Positions 49,317-58,263 of a stretch of 64,000 bases of DNA are shown here, in pieces. Positions within the stretch are counted from its first letter, which is position 1. Every line of letters begins with the position of its first letter. The notes under the pieces are model-generated. The model saw nothing but the letters and a program-made list of their open reading frames with translations, searched no databases and had not been told where the DNA came from. Source of the DNA: Parapedobacter luteus (lineage in GTDB: Bacteria > Bacteroidota > Bacteroidia > Sphingobacteriales > Sphingobacteriaceae); assembly GCF_900168055.1 (NCBI RefSeq), contig NZ_FUYS01000005.1, positions 62,001-126,000 on the forward strand, given 5' to 3'. The position numbers were made by a program, and so were the translations under genes.

Positions 49317-50537
49317 ATGGATATGACAACAACACATCTCAAACAAGGCGTTATCCGAATAAACTGGTGGGCGATTACCTGCCTGATCTGCTGGTTCATG
49401 GCAACCTCGTGCCAGAAAAACGAAATGGAGCCAGCGCTTCCCGTGATTGGTGGCGAGGAAACGTCGATGACGACCGCTTCCCTTTCGGCCATCGATGATA
49501 GCGTGGCCAACTTTATGACCCGGTTTGACATCCCCGGGGCTAGCGTAGCCATTACCAAAAATGGTAAGCTCGTATATGCAAAGGGCTATGGATATGCCGA
49601 TCAGGCTACGTCAACGTTAGTAGACACCAGCAGCCTGTTTCGCATTGCAAGCTTGTCTAAATTCGTCACAGCTGTGGGAATCATGACGCTGATTGAAGAT
49701 GGACTGCTGGATATGGACGATACGGTCTTCGGCAGTAGCGGTGTACTTGAAAATGATTTTTTCTCCGGCACCTATCCGGCCTATGTAGCGGATATTACCA
49801 TAAAAAATCTCTTGCACCACGAATGCGGCGGCTGGGGCAATTCTAGCGCCGACCCCGCCTTTGCCCAGCCCACGCTCGACGTGGACCAGCTGATATCTTG
49901 GGCGATTGCCAACAGACCGCTCATCACGCAGCCAGGTACCCAGCATGACTACTCTAACCTCGGCTTCCAGATACTGGGGCGTATTATCGAAAAAGTAAGC
50001 GGAGAGGATTACGTCGACTACATACAGGACCACGTACTCACGCCCGCGGGAATCACCAATATGCAGATAGGCGGCACCAAGTTGGCCGAGAAAAAGCCCA
50101 ATGAGGTGACGTACTATGGGCAAAGCGGCCAAAACCCCTATGGCTACGCCAACGGAGTGATTAGTAGGCTGGACGCCGCCGGCGGATGGATTGCCTCTGC
50201 AATAGACCTGATGCGGCTGATGGTACATGTAGACGGTTTCAGCACGGTGCCCGACTTTTTGAGCCCGGCAACGATAACGCTGATGGCTACACCGTCACCA
50301 AACTCTAGTTATGCATGCGGCATCCGCATCAGCGCGGGCGCCCAAAACTGGTTCCATGGCGGTTCACTGTCCGGTACACGAACCTGGATGGTCCGCGCTA
50401 CCAATGGGTATAGCTGGGCAATATTGCTAAATTCAAGGAGTACGCATGCCGACTTTAGCACGCATCTGGACAGGCGCCTGGTATGGCCCGCGATAAACAA
50501 CCCCAGTACGCCCTGGCCTACGGTTGATTTGTTTTGA
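49317..50537 (+). CDS. Serine hydrolase lipoprotein, class C beta-lactamase/DD-peptidase family (second)
   Basis: A 406-residue enzyme. The start at 49317 (MDMTTTHLKQG) gives a lipoprotein signal (CLICWFMATSCQK), so it is probably membrane-anchored. Catalytic motifs are S112-L-S-K115 (IASLSKFVTAVG), Y212-S-N (QHDYSNLGFQIL), and a late WFHGGSLSG in the KTG position; LLHHECGGWGN is the conserved loop near the active site. Unlike the other two hydrolases in the operon it has no long C-terminal extension. It begins 23 bp after the SusD stop and precedes the dipeptidase gene by 17 bp. Confidence 0.88.
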   Translation: MDMTTTHLKQGVIRINWWAITCLICWFMATSCQKNEMEPALPVIGGEETSMTTASLSAIDDSVANFMTRFDIPGASVAITKNGKLVYAKGYGYADQATSTLVDTSSLFRIASLSKFVTAVGIMTLIEDGLLDMDDTVFGSSGVLENDFFSGTYPAYVADITIKNLLHHECGGWGNSSADPAFAQPTLDVDQLISWAIANRPLITQPGTQHDYSNLGFQILGRIIEKVSGEDYVDYIQDHVLTPAGITNMQIGGTKLAEKKPNEVTYYGQSGQNPYGYANGVISRLDAAGGWIASAIDLMRLMVHVDGFSTVPDFLSPATITLMATPSPNSSYACGIRISAGAQNWFHGGSLSGTRTWMVRATNGYSWAILLNSRSTHADFSTHLDRRLVWPAINNPSTPWPTVDLF

Positions 50538-50553
50538 TGTATAGCAAATTTGA

Positions 50554-51672
50554 ATGATGCTGATTGACCTGCACAACGATGCCATACCACGGCTAATCAT
50601 GGACGGCCACGCCGACCTTAGCGTGCGGAATAGTCGTGGAGCGACCGATTTGGTGCGGCTGCGCGAAGGCGGCGTACAGGCGCAGACCTTCGTCATGTTT
50701 TGCGATGGCCGCTACCGCGGCGCTCAGGCTCATGCCTATGCGATGGCAATGATGGACCGCTTCGACCAACTGATGGACCGTGCTCCTCAACTTGTCAAAC
50801 AGGCTCACCGCGCAGCGGAGATCCCAGCCATCGTCGCCACAGGAAAAATCGCAGCACTGCTGGCCGTGGAAGGAGGTCATATGATAGCCGATAGCTTAGA
50901 AAACCTTGAAACGTTTTGCCAACGCGGAATGGTGTACCTCACCCTCACCTGGAACAACAGCACAGCTTGGGCTACCTCTGCCCGCGATGAGGTAATGGGT
51001 AATATACCAAGGGACAAAAAGGGCCTCAGTGCCTTGGGCGTAGACATCGTGACACGGATGAACGAACTTGGCGCGGTGGCCGACCTTTCACACGCCGGAG
51101 AACAGACGTTCTATGATGTGATCCGTACAACCCGAAAACCCGTAATGGCCAGCCACAGCAATGCCTACAGCCTGGCACCCCACTACCGCAACCTGAAGGA
51201 CGAACAGTTGGCAGCACTGCGTGAAAACAGCGGCCTGGTGGGCATCAATTTTTATGCGGGCTTTGTGGATACTGCCTATCATACGCGGTTCGCCGCACTC
51301 ATACAGGCGCATCAAGACCTCGCCGATTCGCTGGGGAGCGAACGGTTACGCCAAGGCAATGTAGACGCCCGGACCGCTTTTCTGGAAGCACTACCGCCCA
51401 ATGAAACACAAAACCTGCTCCCGGACCTCGACCGCCTGATTGACCACGTCGACCACATCGTGGCGATAGCGGGCATAGACCATGTCGGCATTGGAAGCGA
51501 TTTCGATGGCGCGGAAGCCTACCCCAAAGGCCTTCATGACGTAACGGCTTACCCGATCCTACTGGCACGGCTGAAGGCCCGTGGATATACCGCCGAAATG
51601 TTGGCCAAGCTTACTGGAACAAATACGCTCCGCGTGCTTTCAGGTAAATCGCACTTAATAGATGAACAATAA
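50554..51672 (+). CDS. Membrane dipeptidase family M19 (renal dipeptidase-like)
   Basis: A 372-residue binuclear zinc dipeptidase. The first metal motif is H7-N-D9 (LIDLHNDAIPRL), the bridging Glu106 lies in LLAVEGGHMI, and later ligands are in ASHSNAYSLAPHYRNLKD and IDHVGIGSDFDGA. M19 enzymes accept dipeptides with a D-residue at the C-terminal side, including D-Ala-D-Ala and L-Ala-D-Glu types. I see no signal peptide, so the protein should act in the cytoplasm after uptake of dipeptides. Its last codons overlap the next gene by 11 bp. Confidence 0.92.
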   Translation: MMLIDLHNDAIPRLIMDGHADLSVRNSRGATDLVRLREGGVQAQTFVMFCDGRYRGAQAHAYAMAMMDRFDQLMDRAPQLVKQAHRAAEIPAIVATGKIAALLAVEGGHMIADSLENLETFCQRGMVYLTLTWNNSTAWATSARDEVMGNIPRDKKGLSALGVDIVTRMNELGAVADLSHAGEQTFYDVIRTTRKPVMASHSNAYSLAPHYRNLKDEQLAALRENSGLVGINFYAGFVDTAYHTRFAALIQAHQDLADSLGSERLRQGNVDARTAFLEALPPNETQNLLPDLDRLIDHVDHIVAIAGIDHVGIGSDFDGAEAYPKGLHDVTAYPILLARLKARGYTAEMLAKLTGTNTLRVLSGKSHLIDEQ

Positions 51673-53275
51673 TTGGAAAACCATGAAAGGAAGACATTTA
51701 GGTTATACCGTGTGGCTGCTGTGCTGCTTGCTTGCACTGCCACGACTTGAATTAAAAGGACAACCCGGGCTGGGGTTTGATGAATATGTGGCAAAGGTGC
51801 TCGATGGATTTCAGGTACCCGGCATGGCCATTGCCGTGGTGAAGGATGGCCGGACGGTCCTGTCAACGGGTTACGGCGTCAAGACGCTGGGCTCCACAGA
51901 TGCTGTAGATGCCCATACCTTGTTTCCGATAGCCTCCAATACAAAAGCGTTTACCGCCACTGCGCTGGCGCTGCTCGTCGAAGAGGGGACAATCCGGTGG
52001 GATGAACCTGTCATTCGCTACATGCCGTGGTTTCGCATGGCCGATCCATGGGTTACAGAGGCGCTCACCGTGCGCGATTTGCTGGTACATCGTAGCGGTA
52101 TAGCGCCTTACGCAGGCGACCTCCTGCAATTCCCGCCATCGACCTACAGCCGGAAGGAAGTCGTAGAAAAACTGCGGTATCTCCCGTTGACAACGAGTTT
52201 CAGGAGTACTTATGCCTACGACAACGTGTTGTACCTTGCAGCGGGCCAATTGATCGAGGAGGTCTCCGGCATGACATGGGAGCAGTTTGTACAGACGCGC
52301 ATCCTTAACGTGGTCGGCATGACGGAGTCGATCCCTTATATCGCTGCCTTTGATAGCCTGGAAAATGTGGCGACTTCGCATATCCCAATAGACGGCACGG
52401 TGAAACCATTATACACGTTTTCGCGCCAATCCATTGCCAACCTGACAAACCCGGCTGGCGGTATGCTCTCAAATGCGACCGATATGGCCCGGTGGCTGAC
52501 GACCCAGCTGGACTCGGGCAAGACGCCCAGGGGCGAACGGTTGTTCAGCCCAAAAACCGCGCGGGAGCTTTGGACGGGCGTAACGCCTATGCCTATACCG
52601 CAGGCGCCGGAATGGCTTGCGCCTGCACAGCAGGATTTCACCAGTTATGCGCTGGGTTTCCGCACATTTACCTACCGGGGCATCAAAGCCGTGTCACACG
52701 GCGGCGCACTGGATGGATTTGTGTCCCACGTGATTTTTTTCCCTTCACTGGACCTCGGCATCGCTGTGCTCACAAACCAGCAATGCACAAATGCTTACCA
52801 AGCGGTAATCAACCGCATTGTGGATGACTACATCGATAGTCCGCCCTTTGACTGGCTTTCGGCATACCTTCGGGCCGAAAAACAACGCCTGCAACGATTG
52901 GATGAACTGGACAGCGAAACGGCAACAAAAAGGGCCACCGGTACATCTCCATCGCTGGATCTTGGGCAGTATACTGGGAAATACCGTGACGATTGGTATG
53001 GAGATATTTCCATCGCAAATACAGATAGCGGCCTGCGAATCCGCTTCGAACACTCGCCGCTGCTGACAGGCAGGCTTGAACATTGGCAGTACGATACGTT
53101 TGTCGCCATATGGGATACGCCCGAGCTGCGCGCAGATGCGTTTGTGACGTTTATGCTGGATCACCAGGGAAAAGTGGCCCGAATAACGATGACGGCCGTG
53201 TCTGCCCGCACGGACGTCAGCTTTGACTTTCACGATCTCGACATCCGGCCGGTCCCGGCCCCGAAGACTGATTGA
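51662..53275 (+). CDS. Exported serine hydrolase, class C beta-lactamase/DD-peptidase family (third)
   Basis: A 537-residue periplasmic enzyme with signal TVWLLCCLLALPRLELKGQ, catalytic S92-N-T-K95 (PIASNTKAFTATAL), a YxN-type Y-D-N (STYAYDNVLYLAAGQLI), and SHGGALDGF in the KTG position. A C-terminal DUF3471-like beta domain (about 425-530, YTGKYRDDWYGDISIANTDSGLRI) completes it. The start at 51662 overlaps the dipeptidase stop, suggesting coupled translation; ATG 51683 is an alternative. It ends the peptide operon, only 3 bp from the end of the convergent dehydrogenase gene, leaving no room for a separate terminator. Confidence 0.88.
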   Translation: MNNNWKTMKGRHLGYTVWLLCCLLALPRLELKGQPGLGFDEYVAKVLDGFQVPGMAIAVVKDGRTVLSTGYGVKTLGSTDAVDAHTLFPIASNTKAFTATALALLVEEGTIRWDEPVIRYMPWFRMADPWVTEALTVRDLLVHRSGIAPYAGDLLQFPPSTYSRKEVVEKLRYLPLTTSFRSTYAYDNVLYLAAGQLIEEVSGMTWEQFVQTRILNVVGMTESIPYIAAFDSLENVATSHIPIDGTVKPLYTFSRQSIANLTNPAGGMLSNATDMARWLTTQLDSGKTPRGERLFSPKTARELWTGVTPMPIPQAPEWLAPAQQDFTSYALGFRTFTYRGIKAVSHGGALDGFVSHVIFFPSLDLGIAVLTNQQCTNAYQAVINRIVDDYIDSPPFDWLSAYLRAEKQRLQRLDELDSETATKRATGTSPSLDLGQYTGKYRDDWYGDISIANTDSGLRIRFEHSPLLTGRLEHWQYDTFVAIWDTPELRADAFVTFMLDHQGKVARITMTAVSARTDVSFDFHDLDIRPVPAPKTD

Positions 53276-53278
53276 TAC

Positions 53279-54826
53279 CTACAGATTAAACTTGATCCCC
53301 TGTGCCAGCGGCAGCTTGTCGGAATAGTTGATGGTGTTGGTCTGCCGGCGCATGTAGGCCTTCCATGCATCCGAGCCGGACTCCCGCCCGCCACCGGTTT
53401 CTTTTTCGCCGCCGAAAGCGCCGCCGATTTCGGCGCCGGATGTGCCGATATTGACGTTGGCAATACCGCAGTCCGAGCCGCCCGCCGAAAGGAACCGCTC
53501 GGCCTCCCGTAAGTTGAGGGTCATGATGGCCGACGACAGGCCCTGCGGCACCTCGTTTTGGATGCGGATGGCTTCATCCAAAATCTCGTATTTCATGAGG
53601 TACAGGATGGGGGCAAAAGTCTCCGCCTGCACAATGGGCATGTCCGGCGACACCTCGGCAATGCAAGGCCGCACGTAGCAGCCGGAGGCGTAGCCCTCGC
53701 CCGACAGCACCTCGCCCTTCACCAGGAAATGGCCACCCTGCTCCTCGCAGGCCGCAATGGCAGCCAGGTAACTGCCCACGGCGGCACGGTCTATCAGCGG
53801 CCCCACATGGTTGGCCTCATCCAATGGGTTGCCGATGCGCAGCTGCCCATAGGCGCGCACCAGCCGTGCTTTGAACGCGTCGTATACCGAAGCGTGGATG
53901 ATGAGCCGCCGTGTGCTCGTACACCGCTGCCCCGCGGTACCTACCGCACCGAATACGGCCGCGGGCAGCGCAATATCCAGATCGGCATGTGCGGTAATGA
54001 TCATGGCGTTGTTGCCGCCCAGCTCCAGGATGCTCTTGCCGAGCCGCGCCGCCACCGCCGCAGCGACAGCCTTGCCCATGCGCGTGGAGCCGGTGGCAGA
54101 GACAAGGGCGATACGTGGATCGCCCGCCAATAGCTCACCCAGTGCCCTGCCGCCCTGCACCAGGCAGGAAATGCCTTCGGGCAAACCATGGCGGGCCAGC
54201 ACCCCGGCGATGATGGCCTGGCAGGCCGCGGCCGAAAGCGGTGTTTTCTCGGAGGGCTTCCATACACACACGTTGCCACACACCCAGGCGATGGCGGCAT
54301 TCCAGCTCCAGACAGCCACGGGAAAGTTAAACGCGGAGATGATGCCCACCACGCCCAGCGGGTGCCATTGCTCATACATGCGGTGGCCCGGACGCTCCGA
54401 GGCGATGGTGAGCCCATAGAGCTGGCGGCTCAGGCCGGTGGCAAAGTCACAGATGTCAATCATCTCCTGCACTTCGCCCAAGCCTTCCTGCAAACTCTTG
54501 CCCATCTCGTAGGAAACCAGCGCGCCCAGATCGTCCTTGTGGCGGCGCAACGCCTCGCCGAACTGCCGGACAATCTCGCCGCGCCGCGGCGCGGGAACTT
54601 CGCGCCAAGTGGCAAAGGCTTCCGTGGCCTTCGCCACCACGGCGTGGTAGTCGGCGGCCGAAGCCTCTCCCACGGCGGCAATATGCGCGCCGTCTACGGG
54701 TGAAAAACACGCTATCAGCGGCCCGCCTTCTGACGGGCCGCTGATGTTACCTGTACTCCATGCCGGATTGATGGGCGCAACGGCAAGCCGTCCGAGTATC
54801 GCCGCGATGTCTGTGGTATTCGCCAT
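53279..54826 (-). CDS. Aldehyde dehydrogenase, ALDH7 (aminoadipate-semialdehyde dehydrogenase-like)
   Basis: A 515-residue NAD-dependent aldehyde dehydrogenase. ALDH7/antiquitin marks are [26 protein letters not shown], the nucleotide-binding [13 protein letters not shown], the catalytic Glu in ELGGNNAMI and the nucleophile Cys in [11 protein letters not shown]. The C-terminal [33 protein letters not shown] is also of this family. The likely reaction is oxidation of L-2-aminoadipate 6-semialdehyde (or its cyclic form) in lysine breakdown. ATG 54826 ([11 protein letters not shown]) is chosen because the open frame upstream has no match to the family. It lies 105 bp behind the small gene downstream of folE. 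Confidence 0.92.
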   Translation of the reverse strand: MANTTDIAAILGRLAVAPINPAWSTGNISGPSEGGPLIACFSPVDGAHIAAVGEASAADYHAVVAKATEAFATWREVPAPRRGEIVRQFGEALRRHKDDLGALVSYEMGKSLQEGLGEVQEMIDICDFATGLSRQLYGLTIASERPGHRMYEQWHPLGVVGIISAFNFPVAVWSWNAAIAWVCGNVCVWKPSEKTPLSAAACQAIIAGVLARHGLPEGISCLVQGGRALGELLAGDPRIALVSATGSTRMGKAVAAAVAARLGKSILELGGNNAMIITAHADLDIALPAAVFGAVGTAGQRCTSTRRLIIHASVYDAFKARLVRAYGQLRIGNPLDEANHVGPLIDRAAVGSYLAAIAACEEQGGHFLVKGEVLSGEGYASGCYVRPCIAEVSPDMPIVQAETFAPILYLMKYEILDEAIRIQNEVPQGLSSAIMTLNLREAERFLSAGGSDCGIANVNIGTSGAEIGGAFGGEKETGGGRESGSDAWKAYMRRQTNTINYSDKLPLAQGIKFNL

Positions 54827-54931
54827 GTATGTTGGTTTTTTGTGGATAAGCCAAAGGTACGGTTTTCGGCGCGTTATCACCAACAAGCAAACGCCGGGCG
54901 CACGAGCCGGGTAACGGCCAGCTAAAGGCAC

Positions 54932-55186
54932 TCACGGGTTTTTAAAAACCTCCGAGTGCATGATCGAATGCGATTCATCTTCGTCCGACCCGGCCGTAGC
55001 ACCGACATCGACCACCTCGAAGTTGTAGATTTCCACCGCATCGTTGTAGCCCGGGCTGGTATTGATGATGATCCCGCCCAGCAGGAAGACCCGCTTACAA
55101 TGGAATTCGCCTTTGGCCATATCGACAAGCAATTTGATGTGCTTGTGGATTTCACCATAGGTGACTTTTTTATTGATTTGGGCCAA
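54932..55186 (-). CDS. Small protein of unknown function between folE and ALDH7
   Basis: An 84-residue soluble protein that I do not recognise. The sequence (VTYGEIHKHIKLLVDMAKGEFHCKRVFLLGGIIIN ... AVEIYNFEVVDVGATAG) has no signal peptide or membrane helix, alternates short helical and strand-like parts, and ends in an acidic, His-containing tail (SDEDESHSIMHSEVF). It starts only 3 bp after the folE stop codon, so it is almost certainly co-translated with GTP cyclohydrolase I. Coding is supported by the absence of any better frame and by the tight spacing. Confidence 0.7.
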   Translation of the reverse strand: MAQINKKVTYGEIHKHIKLLVDMAKGEFHCKRVFLLGGIIINTSPGYNDAVEIYNFEVVDVGATAGSDEDESHSIMHSEVFKNP

Positions 55187-55189
55187 GGG

Positions 55190-55846
55190 TTATGTCATGC
55201 GAAGAAACTCCTCCCGCAACTCCTTGTCTGAAAAGGCTCCGCCGTATTCCAGCGTGGTCGTCCTGCTGCCGCGGTCGCGCACGCCGCGGGCCGAAACGCA
55301 CAGGTGCTCGGCATTGATGACAACGATGACGCTTTCGGTGCCCAACGCCTGCTTCAGCTCATTGAATACCTGGAGCGTCAGCCGTTCCTGAACCTGCGGC
55401 CGACGGGCATAGTACTCCACGATGCGGTTGATCTTGGACAAACCGATCACCTGCTTGTCAGCGATGTAACCCACATGGGCCCTGCCGATCATCGGCAGGA
55501 AATGGTGCTCGCAGGCAGATGAAACGTCGATGTCCTTTTCGACAAGCATCCTCCCGTAGCCGTACTTGTTGTCGAACACGGAAAGATCCGGCTTGTTTGC
55601 GGGGTTGAGCCCCCGGAAAAGTTCCTTGACGTACATCTTCGCCACCCGCCGGGGTGTGCCCTTCAGGCTGTCATCCGTGAGGTCAAGGCCAAGCGCTTCC
55701 ATGATCGCGGCAAAATGACGCGCGATGGTTGCGATTTTCTCTCCATCGGTCTTGTCGAAAGCATCCGGACGCAGCGGTGTCTCAATGGATGTCATCACAT
55801 GGGCGTCGCCCAGATCGTCCAGCAGTTGTTCGGGTATATTTTGCAT
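55190..55846 (-). CDS. folE: GTP cyclohydrolase I
   Basis: Converts GTP to 7,8-dihydroneopterin triphosphate, the first step to folate and pterins. The 218-residue protein has zinc ligands Cys112, His115 and Cys183 with the same spacing as in the E. coli enzyme (DVSSACEHHFLPMIGRAHVGYI; NAEHLCVSARGVRDRGSRT), and the GLSKINRIVEYYARRPQVQERLT helix block. ATG 55846 (MQNIPEQLLDDL) is chosen; nine more open codons lie upstream. The leader is about 140 nt and GC-rich. Its promoter carries the GCAA-N5-TTGC dyad shared with the metal locus next door, suggesting control by zinc supply of this zinc enzyme. Confidence 0.94.
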   Translation of the reverse strand: MQNIPEQLLDDLGDAHVMTSIETPLRPDAFDKTDGEKIATIARHFAAIMEALGLDLTDDSLKGTPRRVAKMYVKELFRGLNPANKPDLSVFDNKYGYGRMLVEKDIDVSSACEHHFLPMIGRAHVGYIADKQVIGLSKINRIVEYYARRPQVQERLTLQVFNELKQALGTESVIVVINAEHLCVSARGVRDRGSRTTTLEYGGAFSDKELREEFLRMT

Positions 55847-55989
55847 CACGTGTTTTTTTATTGGAGCTATCACGCCCCCGGATGAACGTCAGTGGCCGCT
55901 CAGCCCATGCTTGGCGGTAAGCCGCACCGGCAAGGACGGCGAATACCGTGTGTACGCCGTAACGGCAGCACGCCAACCGTTCATTACGC

Positions 55990-56030
55990 CAAAGCTATAA
56001 ACAAAAAACCACAAAAGCAACATGGTTGCA
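55990..56030 (-). promoter_or_regulatory. folE promoter with dyad overlapping the -33 element
   Basis: On the minus strand a TTG inside the dyad, a 20-bp spacer and TAGCTTTG (complement 55990-55997) form the promoter. The dyad A-GCAA-CATGG-TTGC-A (56016-56030) matches TGCAA-N5-TTGCA sites at 62564 and 61669. Covering the -33 box, it should act as a repressor site. Confidence 0.55.
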
Positions 56031-56033
56031 ACT

Positions 56034-56066
56034 AAAAAGCGGAGAAACCTCTTGGCTCCCCCGCTT
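56034..56066 (-). terminator. Intrinsic terminator of the metal-import operon
   Basis: In the minus direction AAGCGGGGGAGCC pairs with GGTTTCTCCGCTT (several G-U pairs, 5-nt loop) and is followed by five T. It starts 22 bp after the stop of the His-rich lipoprotein gene. Confidence 0.75.
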
Positions 56067-56087
56067 CACAAACACAACAATAGCGTC

Positions 56088-56789
56088 TTAATGATGATGC
56101 CCGTGCTCGGCATGGATCTCGAACGTCAGCTCCAGCACATTTTCGCCGGCAAAAGCACTGGCATAATCGCTGCGGTTCCAATCGAGACGTGTAATGGTTT
56201 CCTTCACGCCTGCATTCAATCTACGCAGCACGTAAGTCACTTCCTTTGTTGGCCCCTCGTTGTCATGGCCGATGGTAAAGTAGCTCAAGATGCCCGTGGT
56301 TTCGTATTGCCCGTTCACCGCCGATCCATCGGCGTACGTCTGCTCGCGCGGTTGGAAAATAGCGCCGCTCTCGTCATCCGAATCGGGGTTCAGGATGAAA
56401 TCACCGCCGATAAGGAACGCCTTGTAATGGTCGGCGGTGGCCTTGTCCGCGATGAAATCGTTCTGCACTTCCTTGCCGGTGTAGTCCCACGCTTTCAACT
56501 CGATTTTGTACACCGCTTCGGCCTCCAGGTGCAGGTGGCCGTTGGAAGTGGCGATGCCGTTTTCGTCGAAAGTGATAACGATGGATTCGCCTTCTACGGC
56601 ATTCCCCAGGCCATGGAAATGGTCGCCATGTGCCTCCACGCCTTCTCCACTGACCTCGGTAAGGATAAGCTCCGCCCGTTCGATGCCTTCCCGTATTGGT
56701 TCATTGTCATCATCCTTGTCGCAGGATGCCAGGGAAAAGACGGTAAAGCCCACAAGGGCCAGTGCTGCGAATTTGTTTTGCTTTTTCAT
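56088..56789 (-). CDS. His-rich lipoprotein of the metal-import locus
   Basis: A 233-residue exported lipoprotein (signal FAALALVGFTVFSLASC, Cys near 23, followed by DKDDDNEP). Histidine-rich stretches occur early (EAHGDHFHGLG), in NGHLHLEAE and at the extreme C-terminus (EIHAEHGHHH), suggesting metal binding at the cell surface or in the periplasm. Repeats of beta-strand pattern (YKIELKAWDYTGKEV; EVTYVLRRLNAG) point to a beta-sandwich. I do not recognise a named family, but similar proteins sit beside TonB metal receptors in Bacteroidota. It is the last gene of the operon after two DUF4625 genes. Confidence 0.8.
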   Translation of the reverse strand: MKKQNKFAALALVGFTVFSLASCDKDDDNEPIREGIERAELILTEVSGEGVEAHGDHFHGLGNAVEGESIVITFDENGIATSNGHLHLEAEAVYKIELKAWDYTGKEVQNDFIADKATADHYKAFLIGGDFILNPDSDDESGAIFQPREQTYADGSAVNGQYETTGILSYFTIGHDNEGPTKEVTYVLRRLNAGVKETITRLDWNRSDYASAFAGENVLELTFEIHAEHGHHH

Positions 56790-56836
56790 TGTCATTAGCA
56801 TTTGATTGTGATTATTTGTATTTATTGATTAAGTAA

Positions 56837-57301
56837 CTATTGGATCTTGATGCTCAGCCCCTTCATGGTCTGCCACCCTTCGCGATCGGTCACCCGGATC
56901 ATGAAATGGTAGTCTCCGGGATCCACATCGGCAGGTACGGCGATCTCCATGCGCGCTTCGTAGGTCTGCGGCCCACCGGGGATGTCGAAAGACCGGATGT
57001 AGACAAAGGGTGTCTCAGGCGTTTTCACCGGGTCCAACCCGCAGTCATTGACTTCCGTGCTATGGGTATGGTGGTCAAAATTGTGGTGGACGTCAAGGCT
57101 GAAAGAACCCAGGGCCACATTGTCGCTGAATAACGCACGGAACACGAATGTTTCCCCCCGCCGGATGGTGCTGCATTGTACCGGAAAGGCTTCTGCATAC
57201 GCCATATCGATCTCGGGGTACTCGGTGTCGGTTGTTTCTGAATCCTTACTGCACGACAGCAGCACGGATAGGAGGACAAAGACGTTGACTATTCTTTTCA
57301 T
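56837..57301 (-). CDS. DUF4625 lipoprotein (single domain)
   Basis: A 154-residue lipoprotein (signal VNVFVLLSVLLSC) consisting of one DUF4625 domain: AEAFPVQCSTIRRGETFVFRALFSDNVALGSFSLDVHHNFDHHTHSTEV, the FDIPGGPQTYEARMEIAVPADVDPGDYHFMIRVTDREGW block and the final GLSIKIQ strand. The HHNFDHHTH cluster is a strong candidate metal-binding site. The family has no known function that I can name; its place behind a TonB receptor suggests metal capture or handover. Confidence 0.88.
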   Translation of the reverse strand: MKRIVNVFVLLSVLLSCSKDSETTDTEYPEIDMAYAEAFPVQCSTIRRGETFVFRALFSDNVALGSFSLDVHHNFDHHTHSTEVNDCGLDPVKTPETPFVYIRSFDIPGGPQTYEARMEIAVPADVDPGDYHFMIRVTDREGWQTMKGLSIKIQ

Positions 57302-57321
57302 GATCTGCAATTTATGATCGA

Positions 57322-58254
57322 CTAATTGAGCGCGACCTTCAGGTCGATGTAATGGTAAAAGCTCATGTTGTGCGTGGTATTGGTGTAAACCACTCCAAAA
57401 AGGTAGTCGCCGGACTTCCAGGTCTTATCGCCGCTGATAGGGTTTGGCTGCGGGGAATTGTTGTCCTGATCGGCTCCGATAGTGAACCGCGGCAACGCAC
57501 GCACCGTCATGAATGTCTCCAGATCGAATACGAAATTGGAAAAATCGCCCACCGTCTCCCAACCTTCGTGCTGATAAACATCGTAAACGATGGCCTTGGA
57601 AAAGTCAATACCGTCGACGGTTTCAGGCCGATGGTTCAGCTGCTTGTCAATCAGCAGGATGTACATGGCACCGTCGCCCTTCAGCCCCCCGATGGTGACC
57701 TGCGATCGGATGATATCGCCACCGCGGAATACATCCGCCCCGGCGAATTCACCGTTCCGGTAAAAGATTTCATTGTTATTATGGATGTTAAAGATGGTTA
57801 ACGTCGGGTCAACGGGAAGATTCTCCCGCAGGTAAATGCGCAATGTCCGCTTTTCTTCCAGCCTGGCGCCGTTCTGATCCTGCACCACGATCACAAAGTC
57901 GTATGTCCCTTCCGGCGCATCCTCGGGGATGTCGAAATGCCGATGTACATTGGTATTCCTGGCGCCTCTATACTGCTCCCAGGTAATCTCGTGGTGCCAT
58001 TGCCAGGCATAGGTTTCGCCTGCGCGCTGCTCGATCCGGACTTGGACAACATCGATCCGCTCACCGGCGACAACATCCATTTCCAGGTGGAAGTCCTCGC
58101 CGACGACACCGATGCCGTTGTCGCCCAAACCGACCTCAACGTGCTCGATCACCGGCATGGCTGGCTTGGGCTGGGAGTCTTTCTTACAGGACGAAAAAGC
58201 CAGGGCCCCGAGCCCGATGAATCCGATGATAAGTTTTGTGTTGGGTGTGTTCAT
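57322..58254 (-). CDS. DUF4625-like lipoprotein, longer two-part form
   Basis: A 310-residue lipoprotein (signal IIGFIGLGALAFSSC). The N-terminal part (about 25-145) follows the DUF4625 pattern with HHEITWEQYRGARNTNVHRHFDIPEDAPEGTYDFVIVVQDQNGARLEEKRTLRIYL. The second part (about 150-310, DPTLTIFNIHNNNEIFYRNGEFAGADVFRGGDIIRSQVTIGG) looks like another beta-sandwich ending HYIDLKVAL. It starts 9 bp after the TonB receptor stop, so the receptor and this protein are probably made together, much as SusC and SusD are. Confidence 0.82.
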   Translation of the reverse strand: MNTPNTKLIIGFIGLGALAFSSCKKDSQPKPAMPVIEHVEVGLGDNGIGVVGEDFHLEMDVVAGERIDVVQVRIEQRAGETYAWQWHHEITWEQYRGARNTNVHRHFDIPEDAPEGTYDFVIVVQDQNGARLEEKRTLRIYLRENLPVDPTLTIFNIHNNNEIFYRNGEFAGADVFRGGDIIRSQVTIGGLKGDGAMYILLIDKQLNHRPETVDGIDFSKAIVYDVYQHEGWETVGDFSNFVFDLETFMTVRALPRFTIGADQDNNSPQPNPISGDKTWKSGDYLFGVVYTNTTHNMSFYHYIDLKVALN

Positions 58255-58263
58255 AGCTATTCG

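Noticed and set aside
55847-55989. Riboswitch in the 140-nt folE leader
   Set aside because: The leader is GC-rich and can fold, and GCCACTG recalls the cobalamin box, but the other conserved boxes of cobalamin, THF or preQ1 riboswitches are not found.
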